Notes under the pieces: generated by a model
Databases searched by the model: none
Told to the model about the DNA's origin: nothing
The model's input: the letters and a program-made list of their open reading frames with translations, nothing else
Position numbers and translations under genes: made by a program
Assembly: GCA_025201705.1 (NCBI GenBank)
Contig: MU616593.1
Coordinates: 1 to 64,000 of the forward strand
Source: Dissophora ornata
Taxonomy: Eukaryota; Mortierellomycota; Mortierellomycetes; Mortierellales; Mortierellaceae
Direction: 5' to 3'
DNA: 64,000 nt
Shown: piece by piece, positions 1 to 12,155 of the stretch
Position numbering within the stretch: position 1 is the first letter of the stretch
Layout: each line of letters starts with the position of its first letter

Positions 1-540
1 GCAATAAAGTCCAAACTTTTTTCTCGCTTCGTAGTCGAATAAATTGTAGACTGTAAACATTGTAAAGCAAACTGTAACTCTCCAAAACGATCCTCGACAT
101 GATCAACAGACGCATCGTGACCTTGTATGCCGTCTTGGGGACTTGTGGTTGGGGGATGAATGAGGGTTCCGAGGGTGATGGCGTTTTTGACTTTGAGGCT
201 GGGGTTGGAGTCGAGCCACGGCGGAACGGAGAATTTGGTCTGAATCCATTTGCCAGCGAAGCTGCAACAGACAGTGAGAATGGTTTCGATAACGGACCAG
301 AACCTGCAGGCGAGCATGACGCCATTGATGCAGCGACATTGCTGGTCGATAGTGGGATCCAGAAAAAGAGCTATTTAGCACAAAGGGGTATGCTGCAGAA
401 AATACGGACCAGGGTACCGTAAGGCTCAGTCGCGCAGCTTCCGACTGCAGACGCAACCTAACTCTTTTCTATTGTTGCCTTCAAGGTGCGATGGTCGCTG
501 CGAAGTGGGCGTTCGTCACGACTATGCGGAAAACGAGTCA
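1..540 (-). pseudogene. Decayed 3' fragment of a diacylglycerol lipase (copy A)
   Basis: Positions about 50-340 match, base by base over long runs, the 3' coding end of the intact lipase gene (about 4240-4560). Read on the minus strand the copy encodes the same proline/serine-rich tail (FRPNSPF, STPTPASKSK, EPSFIPQPQVPKTAYKVTMR). It then loses frame near position 102, where one A of the run seen in the intact gene (gatcaaacag) is missing (gatcaacag), so the tail is frameshifted. The first bases (AATAAA at 3-8) match the 3' UTR seen after the AKR copy at 3171, so the window opens just past another AKR copy. Positions 340-540 are shared with copy B but not with the intact gene. No start codon or catalytic core is present. 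It is clearly a non-functional fragment. Confidence 0.8.
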
Positions 541-787
541 GCCTTTTCCAAGGGACTTGATAACTCTTGGCCTCCAGATCAGGCATCTGCACCAGCACCA
601 GCATCAGCACCATCAACGATATCATCACCAGCGTCATTTTCATCGTCATCAGTAATAGCAATAGTGTCATCAGGTCCAGTATCGATGACACCATCTGCAC
701 CGGAAATAAGTTTACCCATTGTACTACCTCTCGTGTGTACCACGTTTATTTTTGGCTCTCGGCCCTGATCCAACATTGTTTCTCTAG

Positions 788-1369
788 ACTACCTCTAGAG
801 TACTGCGCAATCGTCAGTCCTCGTCGTCGCCATTGTCACATAAAGCCAAGCCTTCTGTTTCATCTACGCCTTCATTTTCTCCGAACTACATCGCAAGTAC
901 GTTCTCGAAAAAGAAGAAGCCCATCATCCCCACCATTGTCATCCACCCTGACGAGGACGACGGTGGGCCCCCTCGTGCCCTGTCACAAAAGGATATCGAG
1001 TGCCTTTCGAACATGCCCCCACCCCCGCTTAGACCGTTGGTCCAGCCGTGGGACGATATCTTAGAAGAGGACGAGTATGATGACGAGATGATCAATGAGG
1101 GACGCGGCCATGACGACTATCATCACCAACATCATGACTCCGACAATCGGCGCAGGTCCTACGATTATGATCTCGAAAGCGATGAGGACTACGAGGTCGA
1201 ACTTGATAGGATGGAGGGAATAGATCGAAATGATATTAGGGCTGAGAGCTTTGACCCCAACGCGCTTGACGTCTCCATTGATCTTGATGTGGACTTGAGA
1301 GAGCTAGCATATGGCGATGAGGTTGTGTCTACAGTGGGCCTGTGTAATCAACATCTTAGCACTGTCTGA
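788..1369 (+). CDS. Unrecognised acidic open frame, probably a partial or degraded gene
   Basis: An open frame of about 190 codons with no ATG near its start. It follows a possible acceptor (ctag at 796-799) and could be an internal or terminal exon. The product is serine-rich at first, then has a basic patch (SKKKKP) followed by PIIPTIVIHPDEDD, a proline run (PPPPLRPL) and a long Asp/Glu/His-rich stretch, ending in VDLRELAYGDE and a short tail. The composition is disordered and no domain is recognised. It lies between the decayed lipase fragment and the AKR promoter. It may be a remnant of a gene broken by the duplications, or the 3' end of a gene whose other exons I could not place. Whether it is expressed is unknown. 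Confidence 0.3.
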   Translation, partial: TTSRVLRNRQSSSSPLSHKAKPSVSSTPSFSPNYIASTFSKKKKPIIPTIVIHPDEDDGGPPRALSQKDIECLSNMPPPPLRPLVQPWDDILEEDEYDDEMINEGRGHDDYHHQHHDSDNRRRSYDYDLESDEDYEVELDRMEGIDRNDIRAESFDPNALDVSIDLDVDLRELAYGDEVVSTVGLCNQHLSTV

Positions 1370-1474
1370 ACCAATGAAATGTTATTTCACGTCCCTAGGA
1401 TGTTCGACGTGCGCAGTCGTATCAGGACGCAGATGTTCGCTGCGCAGCTAGTCGCGTCTTGTTCGACCCACCGG

Positions 1475-1482
1475 TATAAATA
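1475..1482 (+). promoter_or_regulatory. TATA box of the AKR copy
   Basis: TATAAATA lies 91 bases before the ATG at 1573 and is followed by a CT-rich leader ending in ctctaacATG. The spacing is normal for a fungal TATA promoter, so the promoter of this damaged copy still looks intact. Confidence 0.5.
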
Positions 1483-1572
1483 CTTGAGGGGAAATATTTT
1501 TCACGATATTCTCAACCAAACACCTCAGTAACTCTCTTCCTCTCTTCACGAGAAAAAAAATTCTCCTCTAAC

Positions 1573-3130
1573 ATGTCTGCAAACACGAACACCAACATCC
1601 CTCGCATCGTACTCGGGTAAATCTATACAAGCACAATCGCTATTTCATGGCAGAATCATGGATTTTGTCCTAGCCTTTAACCAACTACGACTGAATAGAA
1701 CCATGACCTTTGGTCTCGAGAACACCACGATCGAGGGCTCAGTCATCCGGGTCCGTGGAGTCGAGAATGTCGGTCAGTTCGTGGACAAGTTTCATTCTTT
1801 TGGACATATCGAAATTGATACAGCAAGGGCATATGGAGCTGGGGACAGCGAACTTGTAAGTTATCCTTTTTTGTAATGAGCAAATGTGGAGAAGAGTTCC
1901 TATGGGCATATCTTTCATTTTCCCCTCAACCCTCTAATGCTGCTAACCGCATCTCGTCTTGCTAGGTTTTGAGCCAGTTGCCAACAGCCCACTTGAAGAT
2001 TTCCACCAAGGTTTACCCAGCCTACGCTGGAGCGTTCGACGCTGTGAATCTGCCCAGGCAATTCCGCCAGTCGCTCGAGGCGCTGAAGACCAACAAAATC
2101 GATATCCTGTACCTCCATGCGCCCGAAAGCGACACTCCCATCGATGTCACCCTCAAGGCTATTAACGATCTTTACAAAGAGGGACTTTTTGAGCGAGTAT
2201 GTTCAAAACCGTTGTCGTTGTCGATGATGACGTCCTTGTCTGTGTTTGTGGTGATAAAAGAGTTGGCCCAACTCACTTTTCTCTGTAATGTTTGTAACCA
2301 CTGTAGTTCGGGTTGTCCAACTACTCGTCATGGAATGTGGCTCTCATCTATGAGCGCTGCAAATAAAACGGCTATGTTCTCCCCTCAGTCTAACAAGGCA
2401 TGGTACGTTATGGAGATATATTTTGCGATCGACCAACAATCAGAGAGACTGAACATGATAGAGAATTTTTGTCGTCTCATTAGTACAACCCAATCGCACG
2501 CTCAGTCGTCCCAGAGTTGTTGCCTTGCTTGAAGCATTACAATATCGGCTTCTATGCTTTCAACATCGTTGGTGGAGGCCTACTCACCGGCAAGTACAAG
2601 TTTAGTCAAGAGGCCGCCGAGGGAAGCCGTTACGACACCAGCATCTGGTCTGGCAAGGCGTAAGTCGAACAACCACCCTGCCTTCCAGGCGGATGACCCC
2701 ATGTCTTTTTTCTGGCGCTCTTTTTTTTTTTCCCTTACTCAACAAACATACGCTCGTGGACATTTCCATTTCTCTCATCCTCCTTCGATAATATAGCTTC
2801 CATGAACGTTACTGGAAGAATCTCAACTTTGAGGGTATCGAGATCGTTGAAACGGCAGCCAAGACCCATGGCTTGACGCTGTTGGAAGCCACTGTCCGCT
2901 GGATGCGTTACCACTCTGGTCTAGAAGCCAAGGACGGTATTATTCTCGGAGCCTCCTCTGTCAAACATCTGGAAGAGAATCTCACCGATCTTGAGAAAGG
3001 GCCCCTTCCTGAGTCCGTCGTCGAAGCCTTTGATCAGGCATGGAACCACGTCAAACCCGTGAGTACTGCCTATTTCCGCTATGGAAACGAGAAACGCCCC
3101 AACTCTGTCACGAACATAAAAAAGGAATGA
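1573..3130 (+). pseudogene. Aldo-keto reductase, AKR7 (aflatoxin aldehyde reductase-like), with two in-frame stops
   Basis: Six exons (1573-1616, 1699-1855, 1966-2196, 2307-2402, 2484-2659, 2797-3130) with good GT-AG sites join into 346 codons, the usual size for AKR7. The family is NADPH-dependent and reduces aldehydes and dialdehydes in the cytosol. The catalytic tetrad is visible: Asp and Tyr in EIDTARAYG, Lys in KISTKVYP, His in LYLHAPES. LLTGKYKF and GASSVKHLEENL are also typical. Exon 4 carries TAA at 2364-2366 (after IYERCK) and TAA at 2391-2393 (after VLPSV, where the family has Tyr before QGMYN). All splice sites and frames are otherwise kept, so inactivation looks recent, unless the stops are sequencing errors or are read through. 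A TATA box and an AATAAA at 3175 flank it. Confidence 0.8.
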
Positions 3131-3170
3131 ACGTCGTAATTACTTCTCTTGGCCTCAAATTGATGGCGTT

Positions 3171-3645
3171 TTGCAATAAAGTCCAAACTTTTTTCTCGCT
3201 TCGTAGTCGAATAAATTGTAGACTGTAAACATTGTAAAGCAAACTGTAACTCTCCAAAACGATCCTCAACATGATCAAACAGAAGCATCGTGACCTTGTC
3301 TTGGGGACTAGTGGGCACGAATGAGGGTTCTGAGCATGATGGCGCCTTTGACAGTGCAGCTGGCGTTGAAGTTGAGCTACTGCCGAACGGAGAATTTGGT
3401 CTGAATCCGTAGCTGCAGCAGACGGTGAGAACCTGCAGGCGAGCATGACGCCATTGATGGTCGATAGTGGGATCCAGAAAAGAGCTATTCAGCGCGAAGG
3501 GGTATGCTGCAGAAAATACTGACCAGAGTACCATAAGGCTCAGTCGCGCGGGAGACGCAACCTAAATCTTCTCTATCGTGGCCTTCAAGGTGCGATGGTC
3601 GCCGCGAAGTGGGCTTCCTGCCGCAGCCATACGAAAAATGAGTCG
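3171..3645 (-). pseudogene. Decayed 3' fragment of a diacylglycerol lipase (copy B)
   Basis: This is a second copy of the fragment seen at position 1, starting with the same bases (gcaataaagtccaaac). On the minus strand it keeps the lipase tail open over its core (FRPNSPFGSSST, KVTMLLFDHVEDRFGELQFA), without the frameshift of copy A, but with small deletions in the proline/serine region. It then runs into unrelated sequence instead of the normal C-terminus. It has no start and no catalytic domain. The first bases also form the 3' UTR of the AKR copy upstream (AATAAA at 3175-3180). Positions 3450-3645 are shared with copy A only, so A and B derive from one already damaged unit. Confidence 0.8.
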
Positions 3646-3659
3646 GTCCCACCCAAGGA

Positions 3660-4065
3660 GCGTTTTAACATTATTGCTGGAGGTCTGCTCCCCGGCATGT
3701 TCAAGTTTGAGCAACTAAGGAAAGCCTAACATCATGTCTGGGAAGCAGTCAGTCAATAATCCAGGCAAATGTCCTACGCACCCGATTTTCCCCATCTTCT
3801 TTTGGCCGCAGGAGGTATCGAGATCGTTGAAAAAGCTGCCATGGCTTGGCTCTGTTGGAGGACACTGTCCGGTGGATGCGTTACCACTCTGGTCTAGAAG
3901 CCAAGGACGATATTATTCTCGGAGCCTCCTCTGTCAAATATCTGGAGGAGAATCTCACCGATCTTGCGAAGAACCCCCTTCCCGGGTCCATCGTCTAAGG
4001 CTTTGGTCAGGTATGGGACCACGTCAAGCCCGTGAGCGTTAACTACTTCAACGCACCAAAAAAAA
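3660..4065 (+). pseudogene. Remnant of the AKR7-like gene, 3' part only
   Basis: The remnant begins in the equivalent of exon 5 (the stretch related to NIVGGGLLTGKYKF, here degraded to NIIAGGLLPGMFKF). It continues after intron-like sequence with GIEIVEKAA and the nearly unchanged block RWMRYHSGLEAKDDIILGA, ending in a VKPVSVNYFN-like tail. The reading frame is broken: a stop (TAA at 3727-3729) lies early, the frame changes after GIEIVEKAA, and TAA replaces a Val/Glu codon near 3996. An A-rich tract follows at 4058-4090. It sits directly in front of the 3' end of the intact lipase gene, so the AKR-lipase convergent arrangement is repeated here. Confidence 0.75.
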
Positions 4066-4191
4066 AAAAGAAAAAAAAAGAAAAGAAAGAACGTGAAGAA
4101 AGATCGAGCGCCGTGCCTGCCTCGTTAGACCTTACATAGATGGTATTTAACAACTTTATTTTTGTACAGGATCATTTCCCCTTCCTAACTA

Positions 4192-7100
4192 TTACTGCTC
4201 CTCTGAGTCAAACACAGCCTGACAGAGCCGTTCCACACATGCTTCGTAGTTTGCTGGATTGTGATCTGTAAACATTGATCTGGCAAACTGAAGCTCTCCA
4301 AAACGATCCTCGACATGATCAAACAGACGCATCGTGACCTTGTACGCCGTCTTGGGGACTTGTGGTTGGGGCATGAATGAGGGTTCCGATGATGATGGCG
4401 CTTTTGACTTTGAGGCTGGGGTTGGAGTCGAGCTACGGCCGAATGGAGAATTTGGTCTGAATCCGTTTGCCAGCGAAGCTGCAGCTGCGCCAGCTGCCGA
4501 GACCGCAGCAGACGAGCGTGTCGCCATCGACGCAGCGACATTACCGGTCGTAGCCATCAGCGCTGATGATCCTGGAGGCACAATCGTCGTAGCTACTGAC
4601 TCGAGGTGGTAGACGGGCGTCGGTGGGTACAGTTTATCCGAGCCCATGTCTGCACGCATCGTCTTGATCAGTGACCATGACCAGTCCTGATCTTCGGACT
4701 CTTTGAGCTGAAAAGCATCGTATTCAGAGTACATCGGCATGCTCTGCGACCGCTTTGGGTTCTCGGGTTGGCTGTCCTTCTTTGGTGGCGTTGGTCTGGA
4801 ACCGTTGGTAGGTGGTGTGTAGGTTGTTGAGGCAAGCCTGGCATCATCAGCTGCCTGGCGCTCAGCATTGGCCAAGTTAGAAGACGCTCCAATGATGAGT
4901 CGCTTAACAACATCCTCCACAATTTGTCCCTCCTCGTGCAATGTAGTAGCCACGTTCTTGAAGTCCTTCAGAAGTCCTAGGCTCAACGTCGGCACAAGGT
5001 CGTATTGATGAACGATGGTTGTGATTAAACCTCGGCAGTACTTTGATAACGGGAGCGACATGACACATGGAGGACCATAGGCATAGCAGTGAATCGGCCT
5101 TCCCGCAGGTAATGCGGATCCAGGCGCGGTAACAAAAGGTGTTGTGATCTCTGGGTATATGATGCGTTTCCTGGGCCGCCGATGACGTCCTCCATTTGCT
5201 GTTTTCTTGGACTTTACATCCAATTCCTCCTCTTCTTCATCGCTTGAACTTTCCTCTTGCTCCACATAGGCTTCGAATTCGTCACTCTTCATGGACCAGA
5301 GCAGGGACAGTAGAGCGGCAACGCCTCCACCGAGCGAATGGCCACACAGAACGAGTCCGTAGTCTGGATAGTCCTCCAAGGCCTTCTTGATCGTCTTGAA
5401 AACAGTTGAAGTCTCCAATGCCAGCAACCGAGCAGAGGCATGCATACCGGCATGCACTTTGTGCTTTGCTTCCGCATGGTACTCCCCTCGCTTTCCTTTC
5501 GACTTGAGCGTAGGCAACACCAGGTCATCATAGGTGGCACAGAGATCTGTCAACACGTCCGACAGCCCGAGCGTGCCACGACAGGTGAGCACAACACACT
5601 GTGCTCCGTGGTCGAGGTTGACGTAGTGAACAAGAGAATGCATCATTGGTGCCTGGAAACTTCCTTTGGTACCTGGGTCGGTGAAGGACGAGAGCAAAAT
5701 AGAGTCCAATGGGGTGGAGGTATGGGTAGCGAACGCATGATGATTTGGGTGATCTCCGTAACGTGAGTAGACCGCATCGCCGATTGCTCCAATACCCAAG
5801 ATCCTCATAAAGTTGTGGCCATAGCTCGCAGAGGCATAGCGCATGAACCGCTGAATGTTTCGGACCAGATGATCCCTCGGAAAGTTGGCCGGATTGGGCT
5901 CTTTGGGTTCTTTGGGAGGGGGCGCTGGTCGTGAGTCCTTGTCATCGTCATCACCACTCTTCAAGCCCACCAATGTCGGCGTAACAGCTTCACTCCCGTC
6001 GGGCAAGGAGTTGTCAGAATCGTTACGGCCCTCATCCAACTCTGTGATGGTCAGCTCTGGACGTGGCCCCTCGAGGCTCCTGCGTTCACTACTCTTTCCG
6101 AACGTCGACTGCTTCGTCATCTTGGAAAAGAAGGACTTTCCAGCCTTTCTAACCGACAGTCCGTTCTTGAGTCCAAAGGCAGAAGACCCAAACTTATCGG
6201 CGTTCTTCTTCTCCAGGGGTACATCGTACGAAAGCGTCGCATTCATTTCCATAGACGACATGGTCTCTGACGACTTTGACACCTCGATCCAGTCTGTGTC
6301 GTCCTCAGACCAGTCAATCGAATCCCTAGTCTCACTTGACCTGATCTCACGTTCCTGCGTTCGCGTGAAAATGGTGCCATCGGATTCTCCCCCGACATGC
6401 ACCTTTTGGTTCTTTTTGAACTTTTTCGTAACAGTTGAAAACATGAGTCGTAGGTTGTTGTTGGCCTGCCGATTGCCCTCCACTGCTAGAGGTTCCGAGG
6501 GGACATAGGTGTCGTTGACGGTAGATGCGTGTCGACTAGAGCCATTAACTGAGCCATGGGGATTCGTTACAATTGATGTAGTCGCGTATTGGGTAATGGT
6601 GGTTGCGACCGAGGCGATGGATGACACAGACCCTCTCCTAGACCTTGCTGTGAAGGCCATTGACGAGCTGGTTCCACGGCAACTGGACGCACGGGAGCTG
6701 GACGCACTTTCGACAGATGTTGGATAGTGGTGCTGTCTGAGCATTGACGAGGATGAGGAGTCTCTATCATGTTGAATAGGTGGCAATGGTTTTCCGAGTT
6801 TTGACAGGTCTGCACCTGGTCTGACAAAGGTCTCGGTGGTTGTTGTCGTCAATGTGGTCGTGGTGGTGACTTGAAGAATATCAGCGCTCAAAACTTTCTC
6901 GATCTGTGTGGTTGTCATATCCTGGGTGACATCGTCAGGGTCCGTAACAAGGGCGTTGGAAAGATCCTTCAGCAACTCGCCTGCGTCCTCATCGTCATCC
7001 CTTGATTGTCCGATAGCCAGCTCCGTTGATTCAAAATCTCCGAATTTTTTTGGCTTCGTCACAACGACACCCTCGTAGACGAGCATAGCTCTGACAGATT

Positions 7101-9053
7101 TTTGAGTGCGTTTGTGTGTCGCAGCCTGCAAACATGCAAACACAGTGATGGCCTTTGTGATCGACGCCAGTACCGCCATCTTTCCTGCTTGCGTGATGGC
7201 AAAGTCCTGATCCTCGTAGACTTCCTTCTTGACGAGGCCAACGACTGCTGCCAGAGCCTTTGAGGTCTCTGTTGAACCGAATAGCCCGTCCACGACTCGA
7301 ACAGATTCTTCTGCGGTCTACATGAATTATAAGCACAAGACAAGTCGTTAGCTATCGGTCTATAGCCAGGAGTCAAGTTGCTACCACCATCCACGTCTGC
7401 GCCCGATACAAATATAAAACAATAAAATACTGCTAGTAATAAATAACATAAAATAAAAGCACATGCTGAGAGCAGGGCTGTAATTACAAATCGCCGTAGG
7501 CGTTTCCTCCTAGCATGCGAGTATGTCGCGCTCATGCTCTTATTATTGTTGCTATTTTACATTATTGCCTGATAAAGTCGCGTCCAAAACGACGCCGAGT
7601 ATAACCCACAATTCACAATCCTAGGGAAATCATATGTCTTTAGGCTACCGCCACGTTCTTGTGCTCGCTCCAAGCGATTACCCTGACGCTTGTTGTTATT
7701 GTTGCTAACTGTGCCGCGTGTCTGCTCAAATAATGTGTTCTCCCTCTCCTCCCTCTCCCTCCCATCGTCACCCCTGTTTATCTCGTGCATTTGATTGTCT
7801 GTGTCAACTGGTCGAATTTGTTGTTATATTATTATAGCACATGCATTTGTTGACAATGTCTGTCGAGCAGCCCATCATCGCCGACTCAACGGCGCGGTGG
7901 AGAAAGCGAAGTGCATGAAAATAAGGACGCCTCCTGTCCCTGAACAGAGGACCTGCTGCAAAGACAATGACATCCGTCTGGAGCGAGAACTAAATGCTTT
8001 GGTGATTTTACCCCTTTTTCCCGCCCTGCCTCTGTTTTAGAGTCTACTCCTGAGTCACGTTTCAATTACATACGTGTATAGAGGGGGCAGCTCTGTTCGT
8101 TCACACACACTCACAAATACACTGCCCAAACTACTCGTTACGCGCATTGTCCGTCTGACCTGAAGATATGGGAATGGTTCATTCGAATCCCTCAAGGGCT
8201 ACCCAATTGTCTGTGGATACCCCAACAAAAAAATTGTTCATGGCGGCGGAATGGCCTCTTTGCAAATAAAACACTTTTGATGATGGTGTGGAGAAAAAAA
8301 TGTAACATAAAATAAACAATGATGACTTACACGTATACTGGCTGTCAAAGTGCTGGACACGAGTTGAAGACCCGAGAGGGCGAATAATTCCGCCAAAGTA
8401 AATGAGTGGTGGATCACATAAACACCAAGTGATGTGTACTTGTCTAGGAGCATGGTGAATGCATCGCTAAAATGATGATCCCAGATAACACACAAACACA
8501 CAAACAATAGAGTCGCAAAAAGTAACGGTGCAATGGTTAGTGATCGTGGCACGAGGGTGACCATATGATGCATGGGATCTAATACGGTTTACATTATATT
8601 GTGAGACTATGAGCAGAACGCGCGGAGTTCTGTCATGCTTACGTACTTTGGACCTGTGGAGCCCTTGAGGACGTTCAGGATCTTCGCGGTGGACACTGCA
8701 GACAGGAGCGATCTTCGACTGATGCCGAGCGTGGCACTCGTTCCATGCTGCAGTGTTTCCAGTAGAGCCTATTTGGGTTATTCGTCATGGTCAGTTTGAT
8801 TGTGCACCGTGAAAATATAATTTCTGCGTGCCTTCGTCCCAGGGGGATGCACTGTGGGGTCAAGGTCTCAGCAACATTCTTGATTTTTTTTGGTGGCACT
8901 GCAAGAATTACAATAACAAGGGAAAAAAAGAAAAAGAAAACGACTTGCCTCGACTATGATTGCTGCTGTACGGAGAGAGACTCGGGCGCCCAGACTGACA
9001 GTCGAGATAAGTGTAGCTATGGACTGGGGCAGAAACGGTGCCGAGACTTCCAT
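4192..9053 (-). CDS. Class 3 lipase, sn-1 diacylglycerol lipase-like
   Basis: Four exons (9053-8949, 8768-8647, 8466-8331, 7317-4192) give 1,162 residues. The first three encode the N-terminal region typical of fungal DAGL-like proteins (LPQSIATLISTVSL, TLGISRRSLLSA, DKYTSLGVYVIHHSFTLAEL). The last carries a serine-rich linker and the alpha/beta hydrolase core, with CRGTLGLSDVLTDL and the nucleophile elbow GHSLGGG near residue 782. The candidate catalytic Asp is in HQYDLVP. Diacylglycerol lipases cleave membrane diacylglycerol to monoacylglycerol. The tail ends KVTMRLFDHVEDRFGELQFA and is the part duplicated upstream. Intron 1 has a GC donor (GCAAGT at 8948) and intron 3 is unusually long at 1,013 bp. 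The start at 9053 was chosen because it is the only ATG ahead of the conserved first exon. Confidence 0.85.
7318..8330 (-). other. Long third intron of the lipase gene
   Basis: The intron is 1,013 bp, with donor GTAAGT at 8330 and acceptor TAG at 7320-7318. Joining the flanks gives ...LTASIR|TAEESVRVVDGLFG, which matches the family order. Most introns here are around 100 bp. The interior is partly AT-rich (7400-7470) and holds only short open frames. I see no transposon ends or RNA gene in it. Confidence 0.7.
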
Positions 9054-9744
9054 TGTGAGGGATGTCTAGGTGAGCAATGGGGGAGTAAGGGTGGCGGGGA
9101 CACTGCGTGCAGGGTCAATGTTTTATTTTCTTTGGGGCAGGTGGAGAATGACTGGGGCAATGCAAGAGTCTAATGGACAAATGGGGGAGTGGATATGTTG
9201 CAAGGGATCCTGAGAGTTTGTGGGTGCAAGAGAGAGAGAGAGAGAGAGAGGGCGAATGAATGAATGGAGAGGCGATGCAGTACCGGGAGTGGAGATGGAT
9301 TGGAGTGAACGTGAAGCAGAGGGAAGAATGAAAGCGAGAGAGAGGGAGGAGAGAGAGGAAGAAACGCCGAGACAACAAGCATCGAGAGAAGAGTTTTTTG
9401 TGATACGATGGATGGGATGACCTGGACGAATCTGCACAGGGTGCAGGTATTGGTCTGTACAACTCACTCCCTGCCTCTGGCAATCCCCCGCTCGCCAGCA
9501 ATGTATATGCAGGCAACAGCGCGCGGTGCCTCCGCCCTGGGGATGAGCCAAGAATGAGAGAATGAATGGAGTGCATCCCATTCGCGCGCACTCTCTCGCC
9601 GCGGAGCAGTGCACGAGTGAAAAAAATGAGCCGCATGTGGCGCCCAGGGAGCTTCTATTCCATGCGACGAAAATCAAAGGTGACGAAACGTCCTGTTCTT
9701 TCTTTCCCAGACCCCACCATCATCACTGCCAACGCCAACCATTC
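9054..9744. promoter_or_regulatory. Shared divergent promoter region, lipase / VPS4
   Basis: The 691 bp between the two start codons hold no supported gene. The region contains a (GA)n microsatellite at 9229-9250 and GA-rich sequence up to about 9360. The open frames here are low-complexity artefacts. No clear TATA box is seen. Confidence 0.4.
9229..9250 (+). repeat. (GA)n microsatellite
   Basis: An uninterrupted AG dinucleotide run of about 22 bases lies in the lipase/VPS4 intergenic region. Confidence 0.9.
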
Positions 9745-11837
<2,093 letters not shown>

Positions 11838-11956
11838 CATGGGTGCTAAGGAGATGAGCATGGAGAGAGCTGCGATACAGTTGCAGCCCCATTTATGTAA
11901 ATTAAAGCAATTTTCTCGATACTCAAAAGAGCTTGTTTATTCTTTGGAAAATGTCG

Positions 11957-12021
11957 GTCATTATCATTACTGTCATTGGAGTCATTAGAGTCATTAGCGG
12001 TGGTCATTAGTGGTCATTATA
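11957..12021 (+). repeat. Degenerate GTCATT repeat between VPS4 and the spectrin-like gene
   Basis: Six or more copies of GTCATT or GTCATTA, spaced 8-12 bases apart, lie in the convergent 3' region between the VPS4 stop (11837) and the next gene's stop (12156). No function is evident. Confidence 0.7.
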
Positions 12022-12155
12022 AAATAGTGGCTCGAGAGGTCATATCCAAGAGACCGCCATTGGTTTTTGTGGCTGTTCAATATGTTGGCAGGGTATATCT
12101 GATTGTGTGGATAAATGTGTATATCGTCCGTGAATCGTTCGAGAAGTCCTTGCAG

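Noticed and set aside
579..776. Acidic minus-strand frame (MGKLISGADG and an Asp/Ala-rich stretch)
   Set aside because: It is a short low-complexity repeat of GAT/GCA-type codons without domain or splice support, and may just be degraded sequence in the duplicated zone.
2364..2393. Repeat-induced point mutation (RIP) as the cause of the two AKR stops
   Set aside because: RIP makes C-to-T or G-to-A changes. The likely changes here (AAA to TAA, TAC or TAT to TAA) do not fit, and the rest of the copy is not biased.
7059..7535. Minus-strand frame with a hydrophobic N-terminus (LLSACAFILCYLLLAVFYCF) that runs into the lipase exon
   Set aside because: It lies wholly in the intron and ends in the wrong frame over the lipase exon. 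The conserved family order requires splicing from 8331 to 7317, so the hydrophobic run reflects AT-rich intron sequence.
8150..8215. T-arm-like sequence (ggttcattcgaatccc) suggesting a tRNA
   Set aside because: No matching acceptor stem, D-arm or anticodon arm could be folded at tRNA spacing on either strand.
9115..9677. Two long overlapping minus-strand frames rich in Ser, Leu and His
   Set aside because: They are produced by CT/GA low-complexity sequence in the lipase/VPS4 promoter region and have no coding features.
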